Below, in pieces: positions 45,379-56,219 of a stretch of 64,000 nucleotides of DNA. The stretch lies in contig JBFXDS010000006.1 in assembly GCA_050180895.1 (NCBI GenBank), positions 124,001-188,000 of the forward strand, read 5' to 3'. A program made the position numbers and the translations under genes. Positions within the stretch are counted from its first letter, which is position 1. Each line of letters begins with the position of its first letter. This DNA comes from JBGPEQ01 sp050180895 (lineage in GTDB: Bacteria > Pseudomonadota > Alphaproteobacteria > Dongiales > Dongiaceae). Below the pieces are notes generated by a model, which worked only from the letters and a program-made list of their open reading frames with translations, ran no database searches and was not told the origin of the DNA.

Positions 45379-45384
45379 CCGCTC

Positions 45385-47325
<1,941 letters not shown>

Positions 47326-47519
47326 TCGATGGGCGCCCTCCCTTCGCGCGGACTTGGTTAAGGCGGTATGGTTGAGACGGATTATTGCCACAATCTCGTG
47401 GCCTAACAAGTTCTTGCTCGTCGACGGCCGGCCGCCCGGCCGCCGTGGCGGCTCTTGAACACGGTCTCGTGAGGCGACCCATTCACTTTGTGGCAAGGAT
47501 TTCCCATTTAAGGTAGAAT

Positions 47520-48188
47520 GTGGGTCTTGTCCGCGTAGGGACTTTGGCGGCTTGGGGAGCAACGGCGTTGCGGTTTCGAATTGGCATTGCGGTGGCGATT
47601 GCGGCAGTCCTGGCGGGTGGCCAGGCCTTCGCCGATGATCTTGCGCCCGCTACGCCCCGCGACGGCACGGTGCTGGTTCTCGGCGGCGGGACGCAGGCGC
47701 CGGACGCCGACGGGATGGAGACCGCAGGAACGCCGCTGTGGACCGACCTGCATCAGCTGTTTTCGGACACGGTCTTCACGTTCGGCGCGACGCCCATGAA
47801 CGAGGACGCGCCCGTCGATGTCGATCCTGGCTACAACGCCTACGCTCAGATTGGTGTCGCCGGCTTCACCATCGGCAGCCGCTTCGCCCGCTGGGGCGAG
47901 CCGACTGCGCCGGAGGCGGAGAACCAGTCGTTCGGGGTCGGCGCTTCCTACAGCCTCGACGCCTGGACGGTCGGCATCGATTGGTCTCGCGGCGACTACG
48001 ACGAGATCTTCCTTGACGTCGGCAGCGGCGAGGCCGGCGATGTCATCGCCTTCACCTCGTCGTACGATCTGCGGCCGGGCGTGCGGATCAATGGCCTGGT
48101 CGAGTACAGCGAAGAGGAGCCGGCGCCCAGCGGCGGTTCTCCCGAAAGTGCCTTCACCATCGGTATCGGCACGCTGATCAACTTCTAG
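47520..48188 (+). CDS. Small porin-like outer-membrane protein
   Basis: 222 residues from GTG 47520 (AAGG upstream); a TTG start near 47571 would remove 17 residues. Signal peptide RIGIAVAIAAVLAGGQAFA. The C-terminal half has alternating strands as in Gram-negative porins (GYNAYAQIGVAGFTIGSRF, SFGVGASYSLDAWTVGID, GVRINGLVEYSEEE) and ends in Phe, as outer-membrane barrels do. At about 130 residues of barrel it is much shorter than a 16-strand porin, so it may be an 8-strand barrel or a reduced porin. Confidence 0.65.
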   Translation: MGLVRVGTLAAWGATALRFRIGIAVAIAAVLAGGQAFADDLAPATPRDGTVLVLGGGTQAPDADGMETAGTPLWTDLHQLFSDTVFTFGATPMNEDAPVDVDPGYNAYAQIGVAGFTIGSRFARWGEPTAPEAENQSFGVGASYSLDAWTVGIDWSRGDYDEIFLDVGSGEAGDVIAFTSSYDLRPGVRINGLVEYSEEEPAPSGGSPESAFTIGIGTLINF

Positions 48189-48225
48189 CGCCACGGCGCG
48201 GCCCCGGCCGTCGTCCAACTATCCC

Positions 48226-48591
48226 TTATCCTCCGTCGAAGATGACATCGTCCGCGACGATGCTGATCGCCACGCGGGCGAGCGAATCGCCGGCGCAGGG
48301 GCCGGAGACGCAGTAGCCGTCCTCGGGCCGGAACAGCGCGCCGTGAGTGGCGCACATAAGGTGGAAGCCGTCCGGCGCGATGAAGCGGTCGGGCGCCCAG
48401 TCGAGTGGCGAGCCGACATGGGGACAGGAATTGAGGTAGCCGCGGGCGGCGGTGCCGTCGCGGTGGACCAGGATGTCGCGGCGGCCCTCTGCGGTCTCCA
48501 CGGTGAAGCCCTTGGCCTCGCCGTCTGGAATGTCGGCCAGCCGGCAGAGGCGCCGGCCGCTCACCGCCACAGCCTCACGACTTGACGCCAC
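48226..48591 (-). CDS. Rieske 2Fe-2S protein
   Basis: 121 residues, GTG 48591 or nearby GTG codons at 48570 and 48564; the last has GAGG at good spacing. The Rieske cluster ligands are seen as CPHVGSPLDW and CATHGALF. No oxygenase or membrane domain, so it is a stand-alone Rieske ferredoxin-like protein that may donate electrons. It overlaps or abuts the EVE-domain gene, with which it is probably co-transcribed. Confidence 0.85.
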   Translation of the reverse strand: MASSREAVAVSGRRLCRLADIPDGEAKGFTVETAEGRRDILVHRDGTAARGYLNSCPHVGSPLDWAPDRFIAPDGFHLMCATHGALFRPEDGYCVSGPCAGDSLARVAISIVADDVIFDGG

Positions 48592-48988
48592 CCATACTGC
48601 AGATCAGTCGCCAGGACGGCTCATCGATCGGCACCACCGACAGCCGTGACTGCTTGACCAACAGCAGGTTCTTCAGCTTCGTCTCGGCTTTGATGGCGGC
48701 CAGGGTCACGTGAGTCTTCACCGGGGCGACGGCCTTGACATCGACCATGCCGAACTTGCCGGTCTCGTCGGTGTGGTCGGGATAGTACTCCCTGACGACC
48801 TCGACGATGCCGACGACGGCCTTGTCGTCGCCGGAATGGTAGAAGAAGGCGCGGTCGCCTGCTTTCATCTTCTTCAGGTTGCTGGAGGCCTGGAAGTTGC
48901 GGACGCCGCTCCAGAAGGTGCGGCCGTCCTTGACCATCTGCTCCCAGGAGTAGCTGGAAGGTTCCGATTTCACGAGCCAAAAGGCCAT
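48575..48988 (-). CDS. EVE-domain protein
   Basis: 137 residues from ATG 48988. The pattern MAFWLVKSEPSSYSWEQMV, TFWSGVRNFQASSNLKKMK and GDRAFFYHSG matches the EVE (thymocyte nuclear protein 1/YTH-like) family, proposed to bind modified bases. Solo EVE proteins are common in Proteobacteria. It follows the YCII-like gene by 14 bases in the same direction. Confidence 0.93.
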   Translation of the reverse strand: MAFWLVKSEPSSYSWEQMVKDGRTFWSGVRNFQASSNLKKMKAGDRAFFYHSGDDKAVVGIVEVVREYYPDHTDETGKFGMVDVKAVAPVKTHVTLAAIKAETKLKNLLLVKQSRLSVVPIDEPSWRLICSMGGVKS

Positions 48989-49002
48989 GGGTCCGCCTCC
49001 GT

Positions 49003-49284
49003 CTATTTCGGCAGCGTCTTGCGCCAGGGGGTGATCGTCACGCTCTGGAACAGGCCGGCCTTGCGATAGGGATCGCCCGCCGAAAACGCCTCCGCCGCCT
49101 TGCGGTCTGCGAACTCCATCAGCAGCAGACTGCCGATCATGGTCGCTCCGTCCTCGCCCAAGAGCGGGCCGGCGCTGACGATGTTCTTGATGAAGCCCTC
49201 GAGATAGGCGAGATGGGCGCTGCGGTTGGCCACGCGTACCTCGCCATGGCCGGGATTGTCCAGGCCGTAGATCATGAATTGCAT
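49003..49284 (-). CDS. YCII-related protein
   Basis: 93 residues from ATG 49284. NRSAHLAYLEGFIKNIVSAGPL and FADRKAAEAFSAGDPYRKAGL are the YciI fold pattern with its His-Asp pair; the end FQSVTITPWRKTLPK is also typical. YciI proteins are small ferredoxin-like enzymes of uncertain function. First of a YCII-EVE-Rieske series, 102 bases after gpsA. Confidence 0.92.
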   Translation of the reverse strand: MQFMIYGLDNPGHGEVRVANRSAHLAYLEGFIKNIVSAGPLLGEDGATMIGSLLLMEFADRKAAEAFSAGDPYRKAGLFQSVTITPWRKTLPK

Positions 49285-49386
49285 GGTCGCCCTCGCTTGT
49301 GGGCGCCAAGGCTAGCGAATCGCCGCCGGCACTGCCAGGGCGTCGGAAATGTCAGGGCAACGGCTGGTCGGGCTACGAACGCTGCG

Positions 49387-50394
49387 TCAAGGCAACCGGG
49401 TCAATTCGACGGCGAAGGGGCGGTCGAGCAGGCCGGCGATGGTGGTGTCGATATCGGCGCCGTCGTTGACGATGGCGTCGACGGCGGCGCTGATCGGCAT
49501 CTCCACGCCGAGCCGGCGGGCGAGGGCGACGACGGCGGCGGCGCTGGCGACGCCCTCGGCCACCGAGCGTCGCTCGCCCAGCACGTCTTCGAGGCGGCGT
49601 CGCTCGCCGAGCGCGATGCCCAGCGACATGTTGCGGGACTGCAGGCCGTTGCAGGTGAGGGACAGGTCGCCGAGGCCGGACAGGCCCATCAGCGTCGCCG
49701 GATGGGCGCCGCGGGCAAGACCCAGGCGGATCATCTCCGCCAGCCCACGGGTCATCAATGCGGCGCGCGCGTTCTCGCCGAGGCGGCGACCCATGCAGAT
49801 GCCGCAGGCGATGGCCAGCACGTTCTTGACCGCGCCGCCGATCTCGGCGCCGACCGGATCGTCGGAGAGATAGGGACGGAAGGTGGCGGTGCCGATGGCG
49901 CGCACCAGTTCGGCGCCGAGCCGGCTGTCGGCGCAGGCGAGCGTCACCGCCGTGGGCAGGCCGCGCGCCACCTCGGCGGCAAAGGTCGGGCCCGACAGGA
50001 CGGCGATGGGTCGGCCGGGCAGGGCGGCGGTGACCACCTCGGTCATCAGCAGGCCGCTGTCGCGCTCGATGCCCTTGGCGCAGATGACGACCGGCACGGC
50101 GCGCGGCAGATGCGGCTCCAGCTGCGCGACCACCGCCCGCAGATGCTGGGCCGGCGTGACCAGCAGCGCGATGTCGCACTGCGCCGCCTCGAACAGGTCG
50201 GCGGTGGCGCGAATGGCGCGGTCCAGCCGTTGTCCGGGCAGATAGAGCGGATTCTCGTGCCGGCTGCGGATGGTCTGTGCCACGTCGGGCGTGCGGGCCC
50301 AGACCAGAACGTCGCGGCGCGCCCGCCGCAGCACGATCGCCAGCGCCGTTCCCCAGGCGCCCGCCCCGACGATGCTGACGCGCTGCAGCGCCAT
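49387..50394 (-). CDS. gpsA: Glycerol-3-phosphate dehydrogenase [NAD(P)+]
   Basis: 335 residues from ATG 50394. N-terminal SIVGAGAWGTALAIVL (dinucleotide fold), HENPLYLPG, SGPTFAAEVARGLPTAVT and the catalytic Lys region GGAVKNVLAIACG identify GpsA. It makes sn-glycerol 3-phosphate for phospholipid synthesis. It starts two bases after the tsaD stop, a common alphaproteobacterial arrangement. Confidence 0.97.
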   Translation of the reverse strand: MALQRVSIVGAGAWGTALAIVLRRARRDVLVWARTPDVAQTIRSRHENPLYLPGQRLDRAIRATADLFEAAQCDIALLVTPAQHLRAVVAQLEPHLPRAVPVVICAKGIERDSGLLMTEVVTAALPGRPIAVLSGPTFAAEVARGLPTAVTLACADSRLGAELVRAIGTATFRPYLSDDPVGAEIGGAVKNVLAIACGICMGRRLGENARAALMTRGLAEMIRLGLARGAHPATLMGLSGLGDLSLTCNGLQSRNMSLGIALGERRRLEDVLGERRSVAEGVASAAAVVALARRLGVEMPISAAVDAIVNDGADIDTTIAGLLDRPFAVELTRLP

Positions 50395-50396
50395 GG

Positions 50397-51458
50397 TCAG
50401 GCCTTGATGCCGGCGCCGATGGCCTTGGGTGCCGCCGGATCGAGCGGCCACCGCGGCCGTGGCGCGAAATCGAGCCCGTCGCGATAGCCCCGGCGCAAAC
50501 GCTCGATGCCGGCCCAGGCGATCATCGCGGCGTTGTCCGTGCACAGCCGCGGCGGCGGCACGGTCAGGCGCAGGTCGGCGGCGGTTGCGACCTCCTGCAG
50601 GCGGGCGCGGATGGCGCCGTTGGCGGCGACGCCGCCGGCCACCACCAGTGCCGTCAGGCCGGGATAGCGCGCGCGGGCGATATCGATGGCGCGCGTCGTG
50701 CGGTCGGCGAGGCAGTCCGCGATCGCCGCCTGCAGGCCGGCGGCGAGATCGCGGCGATCCCGCTCGGCCAACGGTCGGTCGGCGGCGAGCTCGGCGACCC
50801 GGTGCCGCAAGGCGGTCTTGAGGCCGGAGAAGGAGAAATCCGGCGCCGGCCGTCCGACCATCGGCCGCGGCAGATCGAAACGCCGCGCGTCGCCCGCGGC
50901 GGCAGCGCGCTCGATAGCGGGGCCGCCGGGATAACCCAGGCCGAGCAGCTTGGCGCCCTTGTCGAACGCCTCGCCGGCGGCGTCGTCGACCGTCGTGCCC
51001 AGGCGCCGATAGCGACCGACATCCTCCACGACCAGCAACTGGCAATGGCCGCCGGAAACGAGCAGCAGCAGGAAGGGGAAGGCGACGTCGCCGATCAGGC
51101 GGGCGGTGAGCGCGTGCCCCTCCAGATGGTTGACGGCGATGAACGGCAAGCCTTCGACGGCGGCGATGGCCTTGGCCATGGTCACGCCGACCATGACGCC
51201 ACCGATGAGGCCGGGTCCGCCGGTCGCCGCGATGCCGTCGAGGTCGCCGAAGCGGAGCCCGGCGCGCTGCATCGCTTCGGCGACCAAACCGTCGAGTTGG
51301 TCGAGGTGACTGCGCGCGGCGATCTCCGGGACGACGCCGCCATAGGGCCGATGCTCGTCGAGCTGCGACAGCACGACGTCGGCGCGCACGCACCGGCTGT
51401 CGTCGACGACCGCCGCGGCGGTCTCGTCGCAGCTGGTTTCGATTCCCAGGATGATCAT
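50397..51458 (-). CDS. tsaD: tRNA N6-adenosine threonylcarbamoyltransferase
   Basis: 353 residues from ATG 51458 (MIILGIETSCDETAAAVVDD). The metal site is His111/Glu113/His115 in NHLEGHALTAR. ASKHA-fold motifs include GGPGLIGGVMVG and the C-terminal CTDNAAMIAWAG. With TsaB/C/E it installs t6A37 on ANN-decoding tRNAs. It diverges from hemC with 164 bases between the starts, the classic alphaproteobacterial pairing. Confidence 0.97.
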   Translation of the reverse strand: MIILGIETSCDETAAAVVDDSRCVRADVVLSQLDEHRPYGGVVPEIAARSHLDQLDGLVAEAMQRAGLRFGDLDGIAATGGPGLIGGVMVGVTMAKAIAAVEGLPFIAVNHLEGHALTARLIGDVAFPFLLLLVSGGHCQLLVVEDVGRYRRLGTTVDDAAGEAFDKGAKLLGLGYPGGPAIERAAAAGDARRFDLPRPMVGRPAPDFSFSGLKTALRHRVAELAADRPLAERDRRDLAAGLQAAIADCLADRTTRAIDIARARYPGLTALVVAGGVAANGAIRARLQEVATAADLRLTVPPPRLCTDNAAMIAWAGIERLRRGYRDGLDFAPRPRWPLDPAAPKAIGAGIKA

Positions 51459-51622
51459 GACCGGCAATCTACGGCGGATTCGACGCTCGTGCCAATCGGT
51501 CGCACAGGTCGTCTTTTCCATGCCCCCGAGGCGCCTTGCACCGGCCGGCGCGAGGGCCTAAAGGAAGCGATCATGTGGGCTCGCGATCTTCCTTTGGCGG
51601 TGTCGCGTCGAGGCTCTCTTCG

Positions 51623-52543
51623 ATGATCCGTATCGGCACGCGCGGCAGTCCGTTGGCGCTGGTGCAGGCAGGTGCGGCACGCGATGCTCTTGTCGCCGCC
51701 GCACCGGGCCTTGCGGTCGACATCGTGTCGATCAGGACCACGGGCGACCGCGTGCAGGACCGCAAGCTCATGGAGATCGGCGGCAAGGGGCTGTTCACGA
51801 AGGAGATCGAGGAGGCGTTGCGAGACGGCCGGATCGACTGTGCGGTTCACTCGGTGAAGGACATGCAGACCTGGCTGCCCGAGGGCCTGGCGATCGGCGC
51901 CATGCTGCCGCGCGAAGATGCCCGCGACGCGCTGATCGCGCGGCGCGGGACCGATATTGCCGGGCTGCCGGAGGGCGCGGTCGTCGGCACCTCGTCGCTG
52001 CGGCGCCAGGCGCAGCTGCTGGCGCTGCGGCCCGATCTCAAGGTCGTTCCGTTACGCGGCAATGTCGAGACGCGGCTGCGCAAGCTCGAGGCCGGCGAGG
52101 CGGATGCGACGCTGCTGGCGGTCGCCGGCCTGAAGCGGCTCGGGCTGCTCGACAAGGCGACGGCGATCGTCGATGACGACGAGATCCTGCCGGCCGTCGG
52201 CCAGGGCGCCATCGGCATCGAGATCCGCGCCGGCGATGCGCGCTTGCGCGACCTGCTGGCGCCGCTCGATCATCGCGCCACCACCCTGTGCGTGACGGCG
52301 GAGCGCGCGTGCCTGGCCGAGTTGGACGGTTCCTGCCACACCCCGATCGCCGCGCATGCCGAATTGGTCGATGACGGACGCAGCCTGCGCCTGCGCGCAC
52401 TGATCGCGCTGCCCGATGGCAGTGTCGTGCATCGCGACGAGAGCCGGGGGCCGACGGGGGATGCGGCGAAGTTAGGCCGCGGCGCGGGCCGGCGGCTGAA
52501 GGATGCGGCCGAGCCGGCGTTCTTCCGGGCGGCGACGGCATGA
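51623..52543 (+). CDS. hemC: Hydroxymethylbilane synthase (porphobilinogen deaminase)
   Basis: 306 residues from ATG 51623. RIGTRGSPLALVQAG start, VHSVKDMQT, GTSSLRRQAQLL, LRGNVETRLRKL and the dipyrromethane-cofactor Cys in AELDGSCHTPIAAHA are all present. It condenses four porphobilinogens into hydroxymethylbilane for haem and related tetrapyrroles. Its TGA overlaps the next ATG (ATGA at 52540), coupling it to the HemD fusion. Confidence 0.97.
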   Translation: MIRIGTRGSPLALVQAGAARDALVAAAPGLAVDIVSIRTTGDRVQDRKLMEIGGKGLFTKEIEEALRDGRIDCAVHSVKDMQTWLPEGLAIGAMLPREDARDALIARRGTDIAGLPEGAVVGTSSLRRQAQLLALRPDLKVVPLRGNVETRLRKLEAGEADATLLAVAGLKRLGLLDKATAIVDDDEILPAVGQGAIGIEIRAGDARLRDLLAPLDHRATTLCVTAERACLAELDGSCHTPIAAHAELVDDGRSLRLRALIALPDGSVVHRDESRGPTGDAAKLGRGAGRRLKDAAEPAFFRAATA

Positions 52544-54585
52544 CGTTGCGCGCTCTTGTCACCCGGCCGGAAGAAGACGCGGCGCCGCTGGCGGCGGCGC
52601 TGGCCGAGCGCGGCATCGAGGTCACGGTCGAGCCGCTGCTGGCGATCCGGCCGATCGCCGACGCGCCGATCGATCTCGCGGGCGTGCAGGCGCTGCTATT
52701 CACCAGCGCCAACGGCGCGCGCTGCTTTGCCGCCCTGGCGGCGGAGCGCAGGATCGCCGGCTGGCGCGAGCTTCCGGTCTTCACGGTGGGCGATGCGTCG
52801 GCGGCGGCAGCGCGCGCCGCCGGCTTCGGCCGCGTCGAGAGCGCCGGCGGCGACGTCGCGGCGCTGGCCAGGCTCGTCATCGATCGCCTCGATCCGAAGG
52901 CGGGCGCGCTGTTCCATGCTGCCGGCAGCGCCGTGGCGGGCGATCTCTCCGGGCAGCTGACCGGTGCCGGATTCACCCTGCGGCGGGAGATGCTGTACGA
53001 GGCGAAGCCGGCCGAGCAGCTGTCGCCGGCGACGGTGACCGCGCTCGCCAACGGCATCTTCGACCTCGTGCTGTTCTTCTCGCCGCGCACGGCGGCGACG
53101 TTCGCGACGCTGACGCACGCCGCGGGCGAGGGCGTCGTCCGGGGCTGCGCCAAGGCCGCTGCCCTGTGCCTGAGCCCGGCGGTGGCCGCCGCCGCGCAAG
53201 ACTTGCCCTGGCGTGAGGTCCATGCAGCGGCGCGGCCGGAGCTGCCGGCGCTGCTGGACCTGATAGACCGCGAGCTGGCGTCGCGGGCGCGTGACGCGCA
53301 GGCCGGCGATACGCCATCGATCGGCAGAAAAGCCTCGCCGGCGAGTGTCCCGCCGACCGCCGGTGCTCGCCGCTCGCGACTGGGCGCGGTCATCGCGGTC
53401 GCAGCGGCCGTCGCGTTGATCGTCGCAGGCGGCGTCGAGCTGCTGCGGCCCTTGTGGAGCCCGCGCGCCGACGTTGCCGCGCCCGCGATCGATCCTGCCC
53501 TGACCCAGCGGTTGGATGATCTGGAGCGCCGTCTTCATACGGTCGAGACCGGCCTCGATGCGGCGAACAGCGATCTTGCAGGAATGAGGGATGGGCGGGC
53601 GGCGGATGGCGAGCGTATCGCCGCACTGGAGTCGGCGGCGCGCGATGCGCAATCCGCACCCGCGCAGATTATGGCCGGCGTGACGGAACGGCTGGACAAG
53701 CTCGAGAGCGGTTTGGCGGCGTTGCGCGCGGGTGGGCAGCAGTCTTCGGCGATGACATCCTCCGTCGATGTTGCCGCCCTCGCCGGGAAGGTCGCGGCAT
53801 TGGAAGCGCAAATCGCGGCCCTGCCGACATCGCCGCAGTCGACGGGCGCTCCCGTCGATAGCGCAGAGATGGGCCGGCTGAGCGGCGAGAACGCGCAGCT
53901 GCGCAGCGATCTCGACGCCCTGACGGCGCGGCTCGATGCGCTCGACCAGGCAATGGCGGCGCAAGGCGAGGATACCGCCGGCGTCGCGTTCGTGCTGGCG
54001 GTCGGCAACTTCGGCTCCGCCCTGGCGACGGCGCGCCCCTTTGCCGCCGAGCTGACCGCGGTCACTGAGCTTGTGGCTGCGGAACCGGCCTTGTCCAAAC
54101 AGGTGACCGAGCTGACGGCGCCGCTGACGGCACACGCCGCAAATGGCGTGCCGACGCTGGTCGACCTGCGCGCCAGTTTCCCGGCAACGGCGCGGGCGAT
54201 CGTCGATGCGGCCAAGCACACGGAGGCCGCGCCGGCGGAACCATCGGAGCCGCGGCCCTGGTATGCGCGCGGCCTCGACTGGCTGTCGGCGGCCGGCGAC
54301 TTCGTGACCTCGCAGGTCAGCGTGCGGCCGGTGGGCGATGTCACCGGCGACGATGCCGGGGCGCGCGTCGCCCGTGCCGAGGTGCGGCTGGCCGAAGATG
54401 CGCTGGCGGCGGCGGTCGCGGAGCTGGAGGGACTGTCCGGCGCGCCGGCGACCGCAGCGGCGGGCTGGCTCGACGATGCACGCGCGCGGCTGGCGGCCGA
54501 TCAGGCCGTGGCGGCGCTGCAGGCCGTCGCGGTGACACGCCTCGGGTCGGCCCGGCCGGCGGCGGCAACCGACGCGGGCGGATGA
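52540..54585 (+). CDS. hemD: Uroporphyrinogen-III synthase fused to mitofilin/Mic60-like domain
   Basis: 681 residues, unusually long for HemD (about 240). Residues 1-245 are the two-lobed HemD: RALVTRPEEDAAPLAAAL, LLFTSANGARCF, FFSPRTAATFA. After a Pro/Arg linker comes a transmembrane helix (281-300), then a long coiled coil (about 320-490) and a C-terminal mitofilin domain with AVGNFGSALATARPF and DARARLAADQAVAAL. Alphaproteobacterial Mic60 homologues shape inner membranes and usually form a separate gene next to hemD. Here no stop separates them. The frame is continuous and codon use uniform, so the fusion looks real. HemY follows. Confidence 0.9.
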   Translation: MTLRALVTRPEEDAAPLAAALAERGIEVTVEPLLAIRPIADAPIDLAGVQALLFTSANGARCFAALAAERRIAGWRELPVFTVGDASAAAARAAGFGRVESAGGDVAALARLVIDRLDPKAGALFHAAGSAVAGDLSGQLTGAGFTLRREMLYEAKPAEQLSPATVTALANGIFDLVLFFSPRTAATFATLTHAAGEGVVRGCAKAAALCLSPAVAAAAQDLPWREVHAAARPELPALLDLIDRELASRARDAQAGDTPSIGRKASPASVPPTAGARRSRLGAVIAVAAAVALIVAGGVELLRPLWSPRADVAAPAIDPALTQRLDDLERRLHTVETGLDAANSDLAGMRDGRAADGERIAALESAARDAQSAPAQIMAGVTERLDKLESGLAALRAGGQQSSAMTSSVDVAALAGKVAALEAQIAALPTSPQSTGAPVDSAEMGRLSGENAQLRSDLDALTARLDALDQAMAAQGEDTAGVAFVLAVGNFGSALATARPFAAELTAVTELVAAEPALSKQVTELTAPLTAHAANGVPTLVDLRASFPATARAIVDAAKHTEAAPAEPSEPRPWYARGLDWLSAAGDFVTSQVSVRPVGDVTGDDAGARVARAEVRLAEDALAAAVAELEGLSGAPATAAAGWLDDARARLAADQAVAALQAVAVTRLGSARPAAATDAGG

Positions 54586-54594
54586 TCACGGCGC

Positions 54595-56067
54595 ATGCGT
54601 CGCATCATTTTCTACCTGTTTCTCGCGGCTTGGCTCGGGCTGGTCAGCATCGCTGCCTACGTCCTGACGCAACGGCCTGGCGACGTGTCGGTGGTCTGGC
54701 TCGGCCATCGGATCGACATGCCCGTCTGGTTCGTGCTGGTGGCGCTGATCGCCGCTCTCGTCGTCGCCGCGCTCGGCTGGCAGCTGGCGCGGGTCGTCTT
54801 CCGCTCGCCGCGGCAGTTCGCGCGGGCGCGCCAGGATCGCCGGCGGCGCAAGGCCTACCGGGCGCTGACCCAGGGCATGGTGGCAGTGGCCGCCGGCGAC
54901 GCGACCGAGGCGCAGCGGCAGGCGAAGCTGGCGGGCAACCTGCTGAAGGATCCGCCGCTGACCTTGCTGCTGGAAGCGCAGGCGGCGCAGCTCGGCGGCG
55001 ATGAGACGGCGGCAACGCGCTACTTCCGCGCCATGCTCGACCATCCGGAGGCGGCGTTCCTCGGACTGCGGGGTCTGCTCATGCAGGCGCTGAAGACCGG
55101 CAACGACACGGCGGCGCTCGGCTTCGCGCGCCAAGCCGTCGAGGCGCGGCCGAAGACGGCCTGGGCGGTTTCGACTCTGCTCGATCTGGAGCTCAAGTCC
55201 GGCGCTTGGCCGCAGGCGGAGGCGACGCTGAAGCGAGCCGAGAAGCTCGGAGTCGTCGAACACGCCGCCGCGCGGCGCACGCGCGCCGTGCTGTTGACCG
55301 AGCAGGCGCGCGGTGACATCGGCGTCGATGCCGCCATCGCCCGGCTGCGCGAGGCGGTGAAGCTGGCGCCCGACCTCGTGTCGGCGCGGGCATTGCTGGC
55401 GGCGACATTCGTCCGGGCCGGACGCGGGCGCGAGGCGGCGCGGATCATCGAGCAGGGCTGGTCGTCATCCCCCCATGCGGAGCTGGCGGCGGTCTATGCG
55501 CAGATCGACCCGGCCGAGGATGCGCTGGCTCGGGCTCGCCGCTTCGAGCGGCTGGCGGCGCTGCATCCGGCGCATCTGGAGAGCCGGATCGCGCTCGCCG
55601 GCGCCAACCTGGCAGCGGGATTGTGGGGCCCGGCGCGCGCCGAACTGGACAAGGCGCTGGCCCAGGTCGGCGGCGCCGCGACGGCCCCGCAGCGCTTGGC
55701 GCGGCTGATGGCGCATCTGGAGGAAGGCGAGGGCACGGACCCCGCGGCTGCCCGGCGCTGGCTGATTGCTGCAACCGCCGCGCCGGCCGATCCGGCGTGG
55801 ACCTGCGACAAATGCGGGACGATCGCCACCGCCTGGACGGCCCGCTGCCCGCATTGCCGGCAGTTCGACAGCCTCGTCTGGCGCGCGACCCCGCGGCCGG
55901 CGCCTTTGGCCCTGGATGGCGGCCTGCCGACGGTTCCGGCCCTGGCAGCGCCTGCCGCGGGGCCGCCTGCCACCCCACCGGCCGGCGCCGCCGAGCCGGC
56001 AGCACCTGCCGCTCCCGAGCAGCGTCGCGATGCCGCGCCGGTTGACGCCGCGCGGCTCGTAAACTAA
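54595..56067 (+). CDS. hemY: HemY/LapB-like membrane TPR protein with zinc ribbon
   Basis: 490 residues. Two transmembrane helices (about 5-25 and 42-65) form the HemY N-terminal domain, then TPR-like repeats (RRRRKAYRALTQGMVAVAAG onward). Near residue 400 a rubredoxin-like ribbon appears: WTCDKCGTI and RCPHCRQFDSLVW, the four cysteines that bind metal in related proteins. The tail is Pro/Ala-rich. HemY is linked to haem synthesis by gene context, with its function unsettled. It begins nine bases after the HemD-mitofilin fusion. Confidence 0.92.
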   Translation: MRRIIFYLFLAAWLGLVSIAAYVLTQRPGDVSVVWLGHRIDMPVWFVLVALIAALVVAALGWQLARVVFRSPRQFARARQDRRRRKAYRALTQGMVAVAAGDATEAQRQAKLAGNLLKDPPLTLLLEAQAAQLGGDETAATRYFRAMLDHPEAAFLGLRGLLMQALKTGNDTAALGFARQAVEARPKTAWAVSTLLDLELKSGAWPQAEATLKRAEKLGVVEHAAARRTRAVLLTEQARGDIGVDAAIARLREAVKLAPDLVSARALLAATFVRAGRGREAARIIEQGWSSSPHAELAAVYAQIDPAEDALARARRFERLAALHPAHLESRIALAGANLAAGLWGPARAELDKALAQVGGAATAPQRLARLMAHLEEGEGTDPAAARRWLIAATAAPADPAWTCDKCGTIATAWTARCPHCRQFDSLVWRATPRPAPLALDGGLPTVPALAAPAAGPPATPPAGAAEPAAPAAPEQRRDAAPVDAARLVN

Positions 56068-56097
56068 CGTGCCCGCGCCTTCAACCATCGCCGCGAC

Positions 56098-56172
56098 GCC
56101 GCAGTAGCTCAGGGGTAGAGCAGCGCATTCGTAATGCGCGGGCCGGGGGTTCAATTCCCTCCTGCGGCACCA
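56098..56172 (+). tRNA. tRNA-Thr (anticodon CGT)
   Basis: Acceptor GCCGCAG pairs with CTGCGGC, D-arm GCTCAGGGGTAGAGC, anticodon arm GCGCA-TTCGTAA-TGCGC gives CGT, T-loop GGTTCAATTCC, discriminator A, encoded CCA. It decodes ACG. Confidence 0.97.
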
Positions 56173-56219
56173 CCTTCCAACAATCCGGACCTGTCGGCGC
56201 GTCACGATCCGCGCGGATG

